Positions 1 through 7,237 are shown, counted from the stretch's first letter. The stretch is DNA of 12,388 nucleotides from a bacterium (GCA_021798435.1 JAJZGN010000038.1:1-12388); one strand, 5' to 3'. Notes: a model not told the origin generated them from the sequence alone. Numbers and translations: made by a program.

Positions 1-60
1 CGAAGCGGCGACCTGCATTTCCGGCGCCTGGAGCGCCCCCGGGACTTGCGATGCGGCTGA
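1..60 (+). CDS. C-terminal tail of an upstream gene, possibly SelB (partial)
   Basis: Frame 1 reads RSGDLHFRRLERPRDLRCG and then stops at TGA 58-60, inside the selD start region (10-base overlap with the selD ATG at 51). The start lies outside the window. The pattern (T)RR-x-GD followed by basic and hydrophobic residues is how the last winged-helix domain of many SelB proteins ends, and SelB (selenocysteine-specific elongation factor) would suit a position before selD. This is inference from 19 residues; another protein, or no gene in this frame, is possible. All three forward frames are open here, so being open is not evidence in itself. Confidence 0.35.
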   Translation, partial: RSGDLHFRRLERPRDLRCG

Positions 61-1073
61 CCGAGCTCAGTGGCCAGGGGGGATGCTCGGCCAAGATCGG
101 GCAGGAGGACCTGGCCGCCATGTTCTCCCGACTGGTGACCCCGGCGGCCGGGCCCCTCCTGGTGTCCGCCGAGGACATGGACGATGCCGCGGTCTACCAG
201 CTCCGGGAGGACCTCGCCCTGGTGGCGACCACCGACTTCTTCCCGCCCCCGGTGGACGATCCGCGGGACTACGGGGCGATCGCCACCGCCAACGCCCTCT
301 CCGACGTGTATGCCATGGGAGGCAATCCACTACTGCTCCTGAACCTCGTGGGCTTCGACCTAGCCGCCCTGGGGCCGGAGACGCTCCGGGAGATCGTGCA
401 GGGGGGCGCAGAGGTGGCCCGGGAGGCGGGCTGCGCTGTGGCCGGTGGGCATTCGATCCGCACCTCCGAGCCGATCTTCGGCTGTGCCGTGGTGGGCACG
501 GTGGATCCTCGAAAGCTGGTCACCAATGCGGGCGCTCGGCCCGGAGACCGACTGCTGCTGACCAAGCCCCTGGGGATGGGGGTGGTCCTCAATGCCCACA
601 AGCAGCAGCGGGTCGCGGCCGAAATCCTGGCGGAGGCGGTCTCCGTGATGCGCCGGCTGAACGAGCGCGCAGCGCGGGCGATGCTGGACGGCGGGGCCAG
701 CGCGGCCACCGACATCACCGGTTTCGGCCTTCTGGGGCATGCCCACAACCTCGCGAACGCCTCCGGGGTGATGGTGCGCCTTGTGGCGGAGAGGTTGCCC
801 GCCCTCGCCGGGGTCCTGGAGCTAATTCGCCAGGGCCTGGTGCCAGGCGGCAGCCGCCGCAATCTGGAGCTGGCGCGGTCCCGGGGCCGGATCGGGGCGG
901 AGGTTGACCCTCTGCTCGTCCAGCTCGCCTGCGACGCTCAGACCAGCGGGGGCCTCCTGATCGCCGCGCCCCCGCCCGGAGCGGACCTCATCCTCTCCGC
1001 CGCGGTGGGTGCGGTCGAGGTGGGGGAGGTGCTGCCCCGCCGGGGCGGGGAGCCATCTGTGGAGCTGGTCTAG
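51..1073 (+). CDS. selD: Selenide, water dikinase (selenophosphate synthetase) SelD
   Basis: SelD makes monoselenophosphate from selenide and ATP in the cytoplasm; this is the selenium donor for selenocysteyl-tRNA and 2-selenouridine. The 340 residues match the usual length. The N-terminal catalytic element GGCSAKIG keeps the nucleophile (Cys12) and the Lys three residues later (Lys15), equivalent to E. coli Cys17 and Lys20 as I recall them. The second Cys of the common GCGCK version is Ala here, and the active-site codon is TGC, so this SelD is not itself a selenoprotein. Metal and ATP-binding acidic residues are visible in DDAAVY (Asp45), TTDFFPPPVDDP (Asp62), NALSDVYAMGG (Asp85) and DITGFGLLGH (Asp near 221). 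No Shine-Dalgarno precedes the ATG. Overlap with the upstream reading frame suggests coupled translation. Its likely client in this window is the selenoprotein FdhA. Confidence 0.97.
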   Translation: MRLTELSGQGGCSAKIGQEDLAAMFSRLVTPAAGPLLVSAEDMDDAAVYQLREDLALVATTDFFPPPVDDPRDYGAIATANALSDVYAMGGNPLLLLNLVGFDLAALGPETLREIVQGGAEVAREAGCAVAGGHSIRTSEPIFGCAVVGTVDPRKLVTNAGARPGDRLLLTKPLGMGVVLNAHKQQRVAAEILAEAVSVMRRLNERAARAMLDGGASAATDITGFGLLGHAHNLANASGVMVRLVAERLPALAGVLELIRQGLVPGGSRRNLELARSRGRIGAEVDPLLVQLACDAQTSGGLLIAAPPPGADLILSAAVGAVEVGEVLPRRGGEPSVELV

Positions 1074-1231
1074 TCGCGCTGCGCGCTGGCGCGCAGCAGC
1101 CGCAGGGTGGCCGCCGCCCGGCGGCGGTTGGCAGCCGGGGTGCCAGACCGCCGACGGGAGCTATCCGTCACTCCCCGAAGCTCGCGGGTGCGGTCTTCAA
1201 CCATCAGGCGCAGCAAAAGGGGGTTCAGCAT
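1070..1231 (-). CDS. Small uncharacterised basic protein, 53 aa
   Basis: This ORF starts at ATG (1231-1229) with a strong GAGGAG ribosome binding site about 6 bases upstream (sense sequence CTGAGGAGATCCGATG) and stops with TAG at 1070-1072. The protein begins MLNPLLLRLMVEDRTRELRG and continues as an Arg/Ala-rich segment ending LRLLRASAQRD. A short hydrophobic start, a 'EDRTREL' helix and a basic tail are features I have seen in short uncharacterised ORFs of high-GC Gram-positive-like genomes; I know no function. Its last four bases overlap the end of selD. It diverges from the CGNR regulator gene across the AT-rich spacer 1232-1300. The good SD site and start favour a real gene. Its short length and opposite-strand overlap are the main doubts. 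Confidence 0.55.
   Translation of the reverse strand: MLNPLLLRLMVEDRTRELRGVTDSSRRRSGTPAANRRRAAATLRLLRASAQRD
1078..1097 (+). terminator. GC-rich stem-loop just after selD
   Basis: GCTGCGCG and CGCGCAGC form a perfect 8-bp stem around a CTGG loop, starting 5 bases after the selD stop. No T-tract follows, so it is not a classical intrinsic terminator. It could weaken readthrough or protect the selD 3' end. It also lies inside the opposite-strand small ORF, so it may simply reflect Arg/Ala-rich codons. Confidence 0.3.
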
Positions 1232-1253
1232 CGGATCTCCTCAGAACTACTTA

Positions 1254-1282
1254 TTGCGATTTCGCTGATATGAGTATATCAT
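1254..1282 (+). promoter_or_regulatory. Predicted sigma70-type promoter for the CGNR regulator gene
   Basis: TTGCGA (1254-1259) and TATCAT (1277-1282) are separated by 17 bases; by eye they match the -35 and -10 consensus at 4/6 and 5/6 positions. The -10 ends 18 bases before the ATG at 1301. The region is strikingly AT-rich against its surroundings. On the other strand TATACT (1278-1273) could be a -10 for the small ORF, but its -35 is poor. Confidence 0.5.
1266..1281. promoter_or_regulatory. Palindromic operator-like site in the divergent spacer
   Basis: TGATATGAGTATATCA is a perfect 6-bp inverted repeat (TGATAT / ATATCA) around GAGT. It overlaps the predicted -10 box and the spacer of the CGNR promoter, and the candidate -10 on the opposite strand. 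Its position suits a repressor site for both divergent genes. The adjacent CGNR regulator is an obvious but untested candidate ligand. Confidence 0.4.
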
Positions 1283-1300
1283 CTCCTCGACACCAATGAA

Positions 1301-1927
1301 ATGAACTTTGATGGTTACGCGGATCTTGGCGTTGCGGCTGCAGCCGAGCTGGTCAACCACCTGGCTGAGGGCTGGGCCCAGGGAGCGTTGCGGCGCCTGC
1401 CGCAGTCCGGGTCTCAGCGGGCGCGCCTGGCCGCGGCCACCGAGGCGGCGATCTGGGGCCGGGGATCGGTGCTGGGCGGAGCCGAGGCGGAGGAGCTGAT
1501 CCAGCTGGCGGCCAGGCTCAGGCTGGTGTTTGCAAGCCGGTCTGCCGGCGACGCCGACGGGACCGCGCACCTCGTCAACTCTCTGCTGCGCGACTATCGC
1601 GCCGCGCCTCAGCTGGCCACTCACGATGGCGAGCCGTGGCACCTTCACTTCCACAGCCAGGACCGGGAGGTGGGCCGGGTCGAGGCCCGGGGCGCAACCT
1701 GCGCGGTGGCGCTGGCCACGGTGATCGGGTCCGGGTGGGCGAGCCGCCTCGGGACGTGCGCCGCGGAGCGGTGTGACCTGGTCTTCGTCGACACCTCGCG
1801 CAAGGGCAGCCGGCGGTTCTGCTCCCTGCGCTGCCTCAACCGGGACAAGGTGGCGCGCTTCCGCAGCCGCCACCCGGAGGGCGGCCCCGCTTCACAGGAG
1901 TCGCCCGCGCCCACGTTTCCCCTCTGA
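1301..1927 (+). CDS. CGNR zinc-finger / ABATE-domain transcriptional regulator
   Basis: The 208-residue protein has the two-part layout of the CGNR family. The N-terminal and middle region (about 1-148) matches the ABATE-type ligand or stress-sensing domain, including WHLHFHSQD near 113-121. A C-terminal zinc finger spans about 149-190. Its ligands are Cys153, Cys158, Cys174 and Cys178, followed by a basic stretch ending RFRSR. The hallmark 'CGNR' reads CLNR here, and the usual RRWC reads RRFC. Family members are predicted DNA-binding regulators; the inducer is unknown. The ATG at 1301 lacks a clear Shine-Dalgarno. An alternative ATG at 1308 is in another frame and gives no family match. A 16-bp palindrome in its promoter hints at autoregulation. 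The tail after residue 190 (PEGGPASQESPAP) looks disordered. Confidence 0.85.
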   Translation: MNFDGYADLGVAAAAELVNHLAEGWAQGALRRLPQSGSQRARLAAATEAAIWGRGSVLGGAEAEELIQLAARLRLVFASRSAGDADGTAHLVNSLLRDYRAAPQLATHDGEPWHLHFHSQDREVGRVEARGATCAVALATVIGSGWASRLGTCAAERCDLVFVDTSRKGSRRFCSLRCLNRDKVARFRSRHPEGGPASQESPAPTFPL

Positions 1928-2376
1928 CCGGCGGCCCCCTCGATCCGGCCCCTTACTTCGGCATAGGAGGAGCTGTGGTCGCGTTGGGGTTACGGGGAGT
2001 GCCCAGCGGCGAGGCGGAACGCTCGGGTGGGCGGCGCCCACCGCGGGAGCTGAGCGGCCCTGCGGATTGGCAGCGCCGACGCCGTCCGGGGGACGCTCGC
2101 GGCCGCCGGCCTCAGCGTGGTGACCCTGTGGGTTGAATAGCTCCCGCAGGAGATCCGGTGGGCTGGGTGCCGACGGTCGCCGGCAGCCTGCCCTCCTGCC
2201 GCCGGTGTACCTGCCGGCCGTCTGTGGCGGCATATCGTGCCGTCGCCCTCGGCTGCACGGCCCGCGCCGGCTCCTGGAGATGCTCGCCGGCACCGGCGTC
2301 GACCTGATCGGCGTCAGCGCTCCGCTGGCTTCCGAGCGGTTCCGGGAGGCCGGGGATCCCTCGGCTCCCGTCGTCC
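1928..2376. other. Stretch without an intact gene, with apparent coding relics
   Basis: No ORF here reads as a whole protein. Three plus-strand pieces look coding-like but lie in different frames. One begins at GTG 1975 after a near-perfect AGGAGG (1966-1971), reads VVALGLRGVPSGEAE and turns Arg-rich. One ends TLAAAGLSVVTLWVE at TAG 2138-2140. The third is the piece listed separately at 2169-2360. Stops and frame changes between them suggest decay by indels, or a remnant truncated by the neighbouring nrfD-like gene. No T-rich terminator, tRNA or insertion-sequence ends were seen. Confidence 0.45.
2169..2360 (+). pseudogene. Relic of an unidentified gene, possibly Mo-cofactor related (MobA or FdhD-like)
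   Basis: The frame reads ADGRRQPALLPPVYLPAV, then a short basic stretch, then LLEMLAGTGVDLIGVSAPLA and SERFREAGDP. Third codon positions in the last 30 codons are almost all G or C, as in the real genes here. The order 'DG-R-x-QP…VYLPA…LLE-L…G-V' resembles the C-terminal half of MobA (molybdenum cofactor guanylyltransferase). The 'GV-x-x-I-x-VSAP-LA…EAG' portion also recalls FdhD, the formate dehydrogenase sulfur-transfer factor. Either would make sense beside a molybdoenzyme operon. Both resemblances are from memory and weak. The frame has no family N-terminus and runs into the 3' end of the nrfD-like gene (reading past 2376 is its shadow), so I call it a relic. Confidence 0.25.
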
Positions 2377-3291
2377 TCAGGGCTCCTGGCTCCCCACCAG
2401 ATACCCGGGGTCGTCCGCGGCCTGAAACCCCGCCCGGTAGACGGCCTGACGCAGGAGGGCGGAGGACCCCAGGGCGATAGCTCCGCCCAGCCGCTGCAGG
2501 AAGGGGCTCCGTCCCCCGGCGAGCACCAGCAGCGCGCCCACCCAGGAGGCTCGCCTGTGGGCTTGGGCGAGGCGGCCCCCGCGTCCCGTCCGGTAAGGCT
2601 CCCCGAGCGGTCCCAGCTGGGACTCCATGGCAAGGAAGGCGGCCTGTTCCATCGCCGTCCCGACCAGCACCATCCGGCGGGATGCCACCCTTCCCTCGCC
2701 CGGGCCGGCCAGGGAGAGCGCCCCCCCGGCGGCCGCCAGCGAGCTTCCGGAGAAGACAAACGGCAGCAGGTGACGGCCCCCTCGCCAGATGGGGTTGGCG
2801 GTGTCGCCCAGGAGCACCGCCGTGTAGTTGGCGAGAATCGGGCCCAGGATGCCCGCCGCTCCCTCCATGGTTCCGGTCACCGCCGCCGGGAGGCCGACCA
2901 GATCCGCCGCCTCGGCCATCCCTAGAGCGGTCCCGAATCCGGCCAGCGTCCAGCTCCCAAGGCTCATGGGGGAGGTCGGCCGCAGCACCCTCAGCATGTT
3001 GAGGAAGCGGGCCGGACGCCCAAGGTCCGAGATCAGCAGTACCGGGCTCACCACCGCTCCCGCCAGCGCCATCCGGCGAGCGCGCCGGCCCATCCGGTGC
3101 TGTCCGTTCCAGCGGGCCAGGATCGAGACCGCGGCCAGGGCACCGGCGGTGCCTCCGGTGAAGAAGTAGAGGGGCACCTCCCAGGTCCAGGCCGGGCGCC
3201 GCACGATCGGCAGCCCGTAGTAGGATCGAGGCCGCTCCCGCGGCACCAGCGGCCTCTCCGCGGGCTCCTCGCGCCCCACTACCGCCGCCAT
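2377..3291 (-). CDS. NrfD/PsrC-family membrane subunit of formate dehydrogenase
   Basis: This is an integral membrane protein of the NrfD/polysulfide reductase PsrC family, expected to exchange electrons with quinone for the FdhAB module. Family features are SYYGLPIVRRPAWTWEVPLY near 23-42, leading into the first membrane helix, and the loop DLGRPARFLNMLRVLRPTSP from residue 89. About eight hydrophobic segments can be picked out: near 38-58, 74-90, 112-135, 143-163, 174-196, 206-221 and two in the C-terminal 60 residues. I chose ATG 3291, giving 304 aa. It has GGAG seven bases upstream and overlaps the fdhB stop by 13 bases. The ORF extends to 3351 but the extra 20 residues are Gly/Arg-rich and unlike the family. 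It is the last gene of the fdhA-fdhB operon and replaces the FdnI-type cytochrome b of the E. coli enzymes. Confidence 0.85.
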   Translation of the reverse strand: MAAVVGREEPAERPLVPRERPRSYYGLPIVRRPAWTWEVPLYFFTGGTAGALAAVSILARWNGQHRMGRRARRMALAGAVVSPVLLISDLGRPARFLNMLRVLRPTSPMSLGSWTLAGFGTALGMAEAADLVGLPAAVTGTMEGAAGILGPILANYTAVLLGDTANPIWRGGRHLLPFVFSGSSLAAAGGALSLAGPGEGRVASRRMVLVGTAMEQAAFLAMESQLGPLGEPYRTGRGGRLAQAHRRASWVGALLVLAGGRSPFLQRLGGAIALGSSALLRQAVYRAGFQAADDPGYLVGSQEP

Positions 3292-4100
3292 CTCAGGGCT
3301 CCGGCAAGGCCGCCCACCAGCAGCCAGGCCGCCACCGAGGCCGCTCCCCACATGGTGACCACGTCTCGGCGGCGGTACTCGGGCCGGGGTGGGAGGCCGT
3401 ACACCTCGGGCCGATCGAGCAGGAGGAAGAAGGCTCCGAATCCCCCCACGCCGTCCGCCTCGTCTGCCCCGTAGAGGTGTGCCTCCTCACCTCCCGGCTG
3501 GGCTCGCACCTGCTCCAGTCGGGACCTGGCGGCCTCCCGCAGCTCTTCCACCGGCCCGAACTGGATCGACGCAGTCGGGCAAGCCTTGGCGCAGGCGGGC
3601 TGCTCCCCGACCTTGAGCCGGTCGTAGCAGAGGGTGCACTTGAAGGCCCGGCCGTCATCCTCGCGGCGCTCGATCACTCCGAAGGGGCAGGCGACCACGC
3701 AGTAGCCACAGCCGTTGCAGACGTCGTCCTGGACCACCACTGTCCCGAACTCCGATCGGAAGATGGCCCCGGTCGGGCACACCTCAAGACAGGCGGCCCG
3801 GGTGCAGTGCTTGCAGACGTCGGAGCTCATGAGCCACCTTACCCCGGCCGCGTCGTCCTGGCGGACCCGTTCGACGAAGGCCACGTGGCGCCAGCTGTCG
3901 GCGCCCAGCCGGAGCGTGTTGTCGTAAGAGTTGCCGCTCCAGGCTGGTTTGGAGTCGGGTACCCCGTTCCACTCCTTGCAGGCCACCTCGCAGGCCTTGC
4001 AACCGATGCAGACCGAACTGTCGGTGAAGAACCCCATCCGGGTTCCCCCGGCCTGCCACAGGGGCAGTGCCACCGGCGGCTGCCGCGGTCCGGTGATCAC
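3279..4100 (-). CDS. fdhB: Formate dehydrogenase iron-sulfur (beta) subunit
   Basis: This electron-transfer subunit of the FdnH/FdoH type has 273 residues. Four [4Fe-4S]-type Cys groups are visible: CIGCKACEVAC (Cys31, 34, 37, 41), CKHCTRAACLEVCPTGAI near 95-112, CNGCGYCVVACPFGVI near 127-142, and CTLCYDRLKVGEQPACAKAC near 154-173. A hydrophobic segment near the C-terminus (about 245-268, ending before LRWRR) is a membrane anchor as in FdnH. It should wire the FdhA active site to the NrfD-like membrane subunit. The longest start is GTG 4100, giving a GTGA overlap with the fdhA stop. ATG 4037, after GGGGGA, gives MGFFTDSSVCIGCK, which is closer to the usual family N-terminus, so the first 21 residues may not be translated. 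Confidence 0.95.
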   Translation of the reverse strand: MITGPRQPPVALPLWQAGGTRMGFFTDSSVCIGCKACEVACKEWNGVPDSKPAWSGNSYDNTLRLGADSWRHVAFVERVRQDDAAGVRWLMSSDVCKHCTRAACLEVCPTGAIFRSEFGTVVVQDDVCNGCGYCVVACPFGVIERREDDGRAFKCTLCYDRLKVGEQPACAKACPTASIQFGPVEELREAARSRLEQVRAQPGGEEAHLYGADEADGVGGFGAFFLLLDRPEVYGLPPRPEYRRRDVVTMWGAASVAAWLLVGGLAGALRWRR

Positions 4101-7100
4101 GAGGGCGGCTGGTCCGCGCGCCGTCCGGGCCGGATGTCGCAGGTGGCAGCCTTGACCTCCTGGATGTGGACGTTGGGGTCCAGGACCAGAGGGAAGAGGT
4201 CATTGGCGGAGTCGCCCCGCACCAGCCCGCGGCTGCCCCAGTGGTAGGGAAGCCCTACCTGGTGCACCTGGCGGCCCTGGACCCGAAGCGGGGTGACCCG
4301 GGCGGTGACCAGGACCCTGGCCTCGATCGAGGCCCTCGCCGTGACGATGGTCGCCCACCCACCGTGCCGGAGATGCCGCAGTTCGGCCAGCTCAGGGCTG
4401 ACCTCGCAGAACATCTCCGGTTGGAGCTGGCTCAGCCTGGCCAGGAAGCGGCTCATTCCACCAGCGGTGTGGTGCTCGGTGAGCCGGTAGGTGGTCATCA
4501 CAAAGGGGAAGCGATCCGCGCCCTCCTCTCCGGCGGTCGGGTGATAGGGGTTGTCGGGACGCAGGAAGCGCTGCCGGGCGGGATTGGCCTCCTGCTCGTA
4601 CAGGGGATTGCGCGTCGGCGACTCCTGCGGCTCGTAGTGGGTGGGAAAGGGCCCATCCAGCAGCCCGCTGGGGGCGAACAGCCAGCCCCGGCCGTCCGCC
4701 TGCATGACGAACGGCCGGTCCCCGGGGAGCGAGTTCTCGGCGGAGGCGCCAGGCGGCGGCTTGTAGGTGGGGGCGCGATCGACCGGGAAGTCGGGAACGT
4801 CCGGCCCCGTCCAGCGCCCCTGCTCCGGGTCCCAGGCCAGGTAGCGCTTGCGCTCCGACCAGGGCCGTCCGGAGGGGTCGGCCGAGGCCCGGTTGTACAG
4901 CACCCTGCGGTTCATCGGCCAGGCCCAGCCCCACTCCGGCGCCACCCAGCTCTGTTCCCAATGGGGACGGCGCCGGGCGGCCTGGTTCTGGCCGCCGGCG
5001 AACGCTCCGCAGTAGATCCAGGTGCCTGAACTGGTGCTGCCGTCGTCGCGCAGCGCCCCCAAACCGGGGAGCTGGCTTCCGTCCGCCGCCACGCCGCTTA
5101 TCTCCCGGAGCACCGCCTCCGCCTGTGGCTCCTGCTGCTCTCCCTCCAAGGGATACCCCCAGGTGAGATCCAGCAGCGGGCGGTCACGATCCCTGTGTTG
5201 CCCCTCCAGCTTGGCGCGGATCCGCCGGCCCAGCCAGTAGGCGAACCAGAGCTCGGACCGCCGGTCCCCGGCTGGATCTATGGCCCGCTGATGCCACTGG
5301 AGCAGCCGCTGGGTGTTGGTGAAGCTGCCGTCCTTCTCGGTGTGGGCCGCTGCGGGCAGGAGGAACACCTCGGTGCCGATCTCCTCACTCCGGACCTCGC
5401 CGGCCGCCACCTCCGGCGAGTCGTACCAGAAGCTCGCGGTCTCGATCTCGTACAGGTCGCGGACCACCAGCCAGTCCAGGTTGCGCAGCCCCCGGCGGTG
5501 CAGCGTGCCATGGGCCGAGCCCACGGCTGGGTTCTCGCCCAGGACGAAGAACCCCTTCACGGTCCCGTCCACCATGCCCAGGGTGCTCTGGTAGGTGGAG
5601 TGGTCGCCGGTGAGGCGGGGTAGGTGGTCGAACGCGAATTGGTTGTCGGGGGTGGCGGCATCGCCCCAGTAGGCCTTGAGCAAGGAGACCAGGTAGGCCT
5701 TGAGATTGCCCCAGTAGCCGCCGGCGGCACCTCCATGGGGACGGCAGAAGCCGTCCAGGTCGGTCGAGTCCGAGGCCATCGGCATGGGCAGGTAGCCGGG
5801 AAGGACGTCGAAGAGGGTGGCGATGTCGGTGGCCCCCTGGATGTTGGCGTGGCCCCGGAGGGCCAGGATGCCACCCCCCGGTCTGCCCATGTTCCCCAAA
5901 AGCAGTTGCAGGATCGCCGCGGTGCGGATGTACTGCACCCCCACCGTGTGCTGGGTCCATCCCACCGCGTACACGAAGCAGGTGCTCCGCTCGGGGCCCG
6001 AGCTATCGCAGATCAGCTCCGCCAGGCGGCGAAACTGGGCCGCCGGAACGCCGCAGGCCCGCTCCACCATCTCCTCCGTGTACCGGGAGAAGTGCCGGCG
6101 CAAGAGCTGGAAGACGCAGTGGGGATCCTCCAGGCTGGGGTCCTCGAAGGGGACCTCGCCAGCCACCACCACACCGTCCCCCTGCGGCGGGGGGGCGGTG
6201 CGCTGTCCCGCCGCTGCCCACACCGATCCCCCGCGGTACTGCCAGGTCCGGTTCTCGTACACCCCCTGGTCCTCGTTCCAGCCGGAGAAGAAGCCGTCCA
6301 GGTCCTCGGTGTCCAGGAAGCGCTCGTCGATGATGGTGGCGGCGTTGGTGTAGTTGACCATGTAATCGCGAAAGTAGCGCTGCTTCTCCAAGACATAGTG
6401 GATCAGCCCGCCCAGGAAGGCGATGTCGCTCCCCGCCCGGAGGGGTATGTGCAGGTCGGCGAGGGCGCTGGTCCGGGTGAACCGTGGGTCGACGTGGACC
6501 AGCTTGCCGCCCCGCTTCTGGGCTTCCACCACCCACTGGAAGGCCACCGGGTGGCACTCCGCCATGTTGGAACCCATCACCACTACGCAGTCGGAGTTGA
6601 CGAGGTCCCCGGGGAAGGTGGTGGCGCCGCCCCTACCGAACGAAGCCCCCAGACCGGGGACGGTGGCGGAGTGTCATATTCGGGCCTGGTTCTCGACCTG
6701 GACCACACCGAGACCCACCATCAGCTTGCGCCAGAGGTAGTTCTCCTCGTTGTCGATGGTGGCGCCCCCGAGGCTGGCGATCCCCATAGTGCGTCGAAGG
6801 GGGCGGCCCTTTTCGTCTACCTCTTCGAAGGTGGCGTCGCGGGTGGCGATGACCCGGTCGGCGATCATGTCCATGGCCGAGTCCAGGGAGATCTCCTCCC
6901 ACGAGCTCCCGTGGGGAGGGCGATATTTCACCTTCAGCTCCCGCAGGGGGCTGTTCACCAGCTCCCGGCTGGCGGCTCCCTTGGGGCAGAGGCGGCCGCG
7001 GGAGAGCGGGCTGGCCGGGTCGCCCTCGATCTGGGTGACCTCGCCGTCGCGGACGTACACCAGCTGGCCGCACCCCACAGCGCAGTAGGGACAGATCGAG

Positions 7101-7237
7101 GTGGCCACCCGATCGGCGGTGGCGGTGCGTGCGGTGCGCCCCTCGGTCAGGGTCGAGGTGGCGGTCCTCCCCAGCCCCAGGAGGTCCTTGCCGGTGACCT
7201 GCCGCCAGACCGGCCAGCGCCGAGCGTCAAACGGCAT
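4097..7237 (-). CDS. fdhA: Formate dehydrogenase catalytic (alpha) subunit, selenocysteine-containing
   Basis: This molybdopterin (bis-MGD) oxidoreductase oxidises formate to CO2, or possibly works in reverse. TGA at 6676-6674 must be read as selenocysteine. The protein runs ENQARI-Sec-HSATVPGLGASFGRGG, the same context as E. coli FdnG/FdoG, and stays open on both sides. Read through, it has 1046 residues with Sec188 and the adjacent catalytic His189. Its [4Fe-4S] site is CPYCAVGC (Cys49, 52, 56) plus Cys84 in RGRLCPKG. Other FdnG-like signatures are VDPRFTRTSALADLHIPLRA, WTQHTVGVQYIRT, LRGHANIQGATD, WAWPMNRRVLYNRASADPSG and TTYRLTEHHTAGG. The N-terminus (MPFDARRWPVWRQVTGKDLL) matches actinobacterial-type FdhA and shows no Tat signal with a hydrophobic core, unlike FdnG. 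GGGGAG lies 10 bases before the ATG. It is first in the fdhA-fdhB-nrfD operon. Standard gene calling would give two false ORFs ending or starting near 6674 and 6583. Confidence 0.97.
6640..6676 (-). promoter_or_regulatory. Sec UGA codon and bacterial SECIS-type hairpin in fdhA
   Basis: In the mRNA the UGA (6676-6674) is followed after exactly 18 bases by GGUCU (6655-6651). It is flanked by CCCC (6659-6656) and GGGG (6650-6647), which form a stem with GGUCU as the apical loop. A U lies just 5' of the CCCC arm, near the bulged-U position of the E. coli element. E. coli fdhF, as I recall it, also has 18 bases between UGA and a GGUCU loop that SelB recognises. The hairpin is inside the coding sequence, as bacterial SECIS elements are. 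Confidence 0.85.

Noticed and set aside
1074..1300. Possible tRNA-Sec gene next to selD
   Set aside because: No T-arm consensus, no long variable arm with a TCA anticodon and no 8-bp acceptor stem could be found on either strand.
1247..1873. Minus-strand ORF of 208 codons
   Set aside because: It is a shadow of the CGNR regulator, whose zinc-finger cysteines are intact on the plus strand.
1975..2136. 53-codon ORF with a near-perfect ribosome binding site
   Set aside because: After the first 15 residues it becomes an Arg/Gly/Pro-rich out-of-frame sequence, and a more natural frame (ending TLWVE) overlaps it. I treat it as part of the relic region.
2112..2759. Minus-strand ORF extending past the nrfD-like gene, with QPTGSP twice
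   Set aside because: It is in another frame from the NrfD motifs, and the two short repeats are too few to call a repeat array.
4097..6583. A separate 828-aa formate dehydrogenase ORF beginning at GTG 6583
   Set aside because: It is the C-terminal part of fdhA after the Sec UGA. Conserved sequence continues upstream of 6583 in the same frame, and the [4Fe-4S] domain lies before the UGA.
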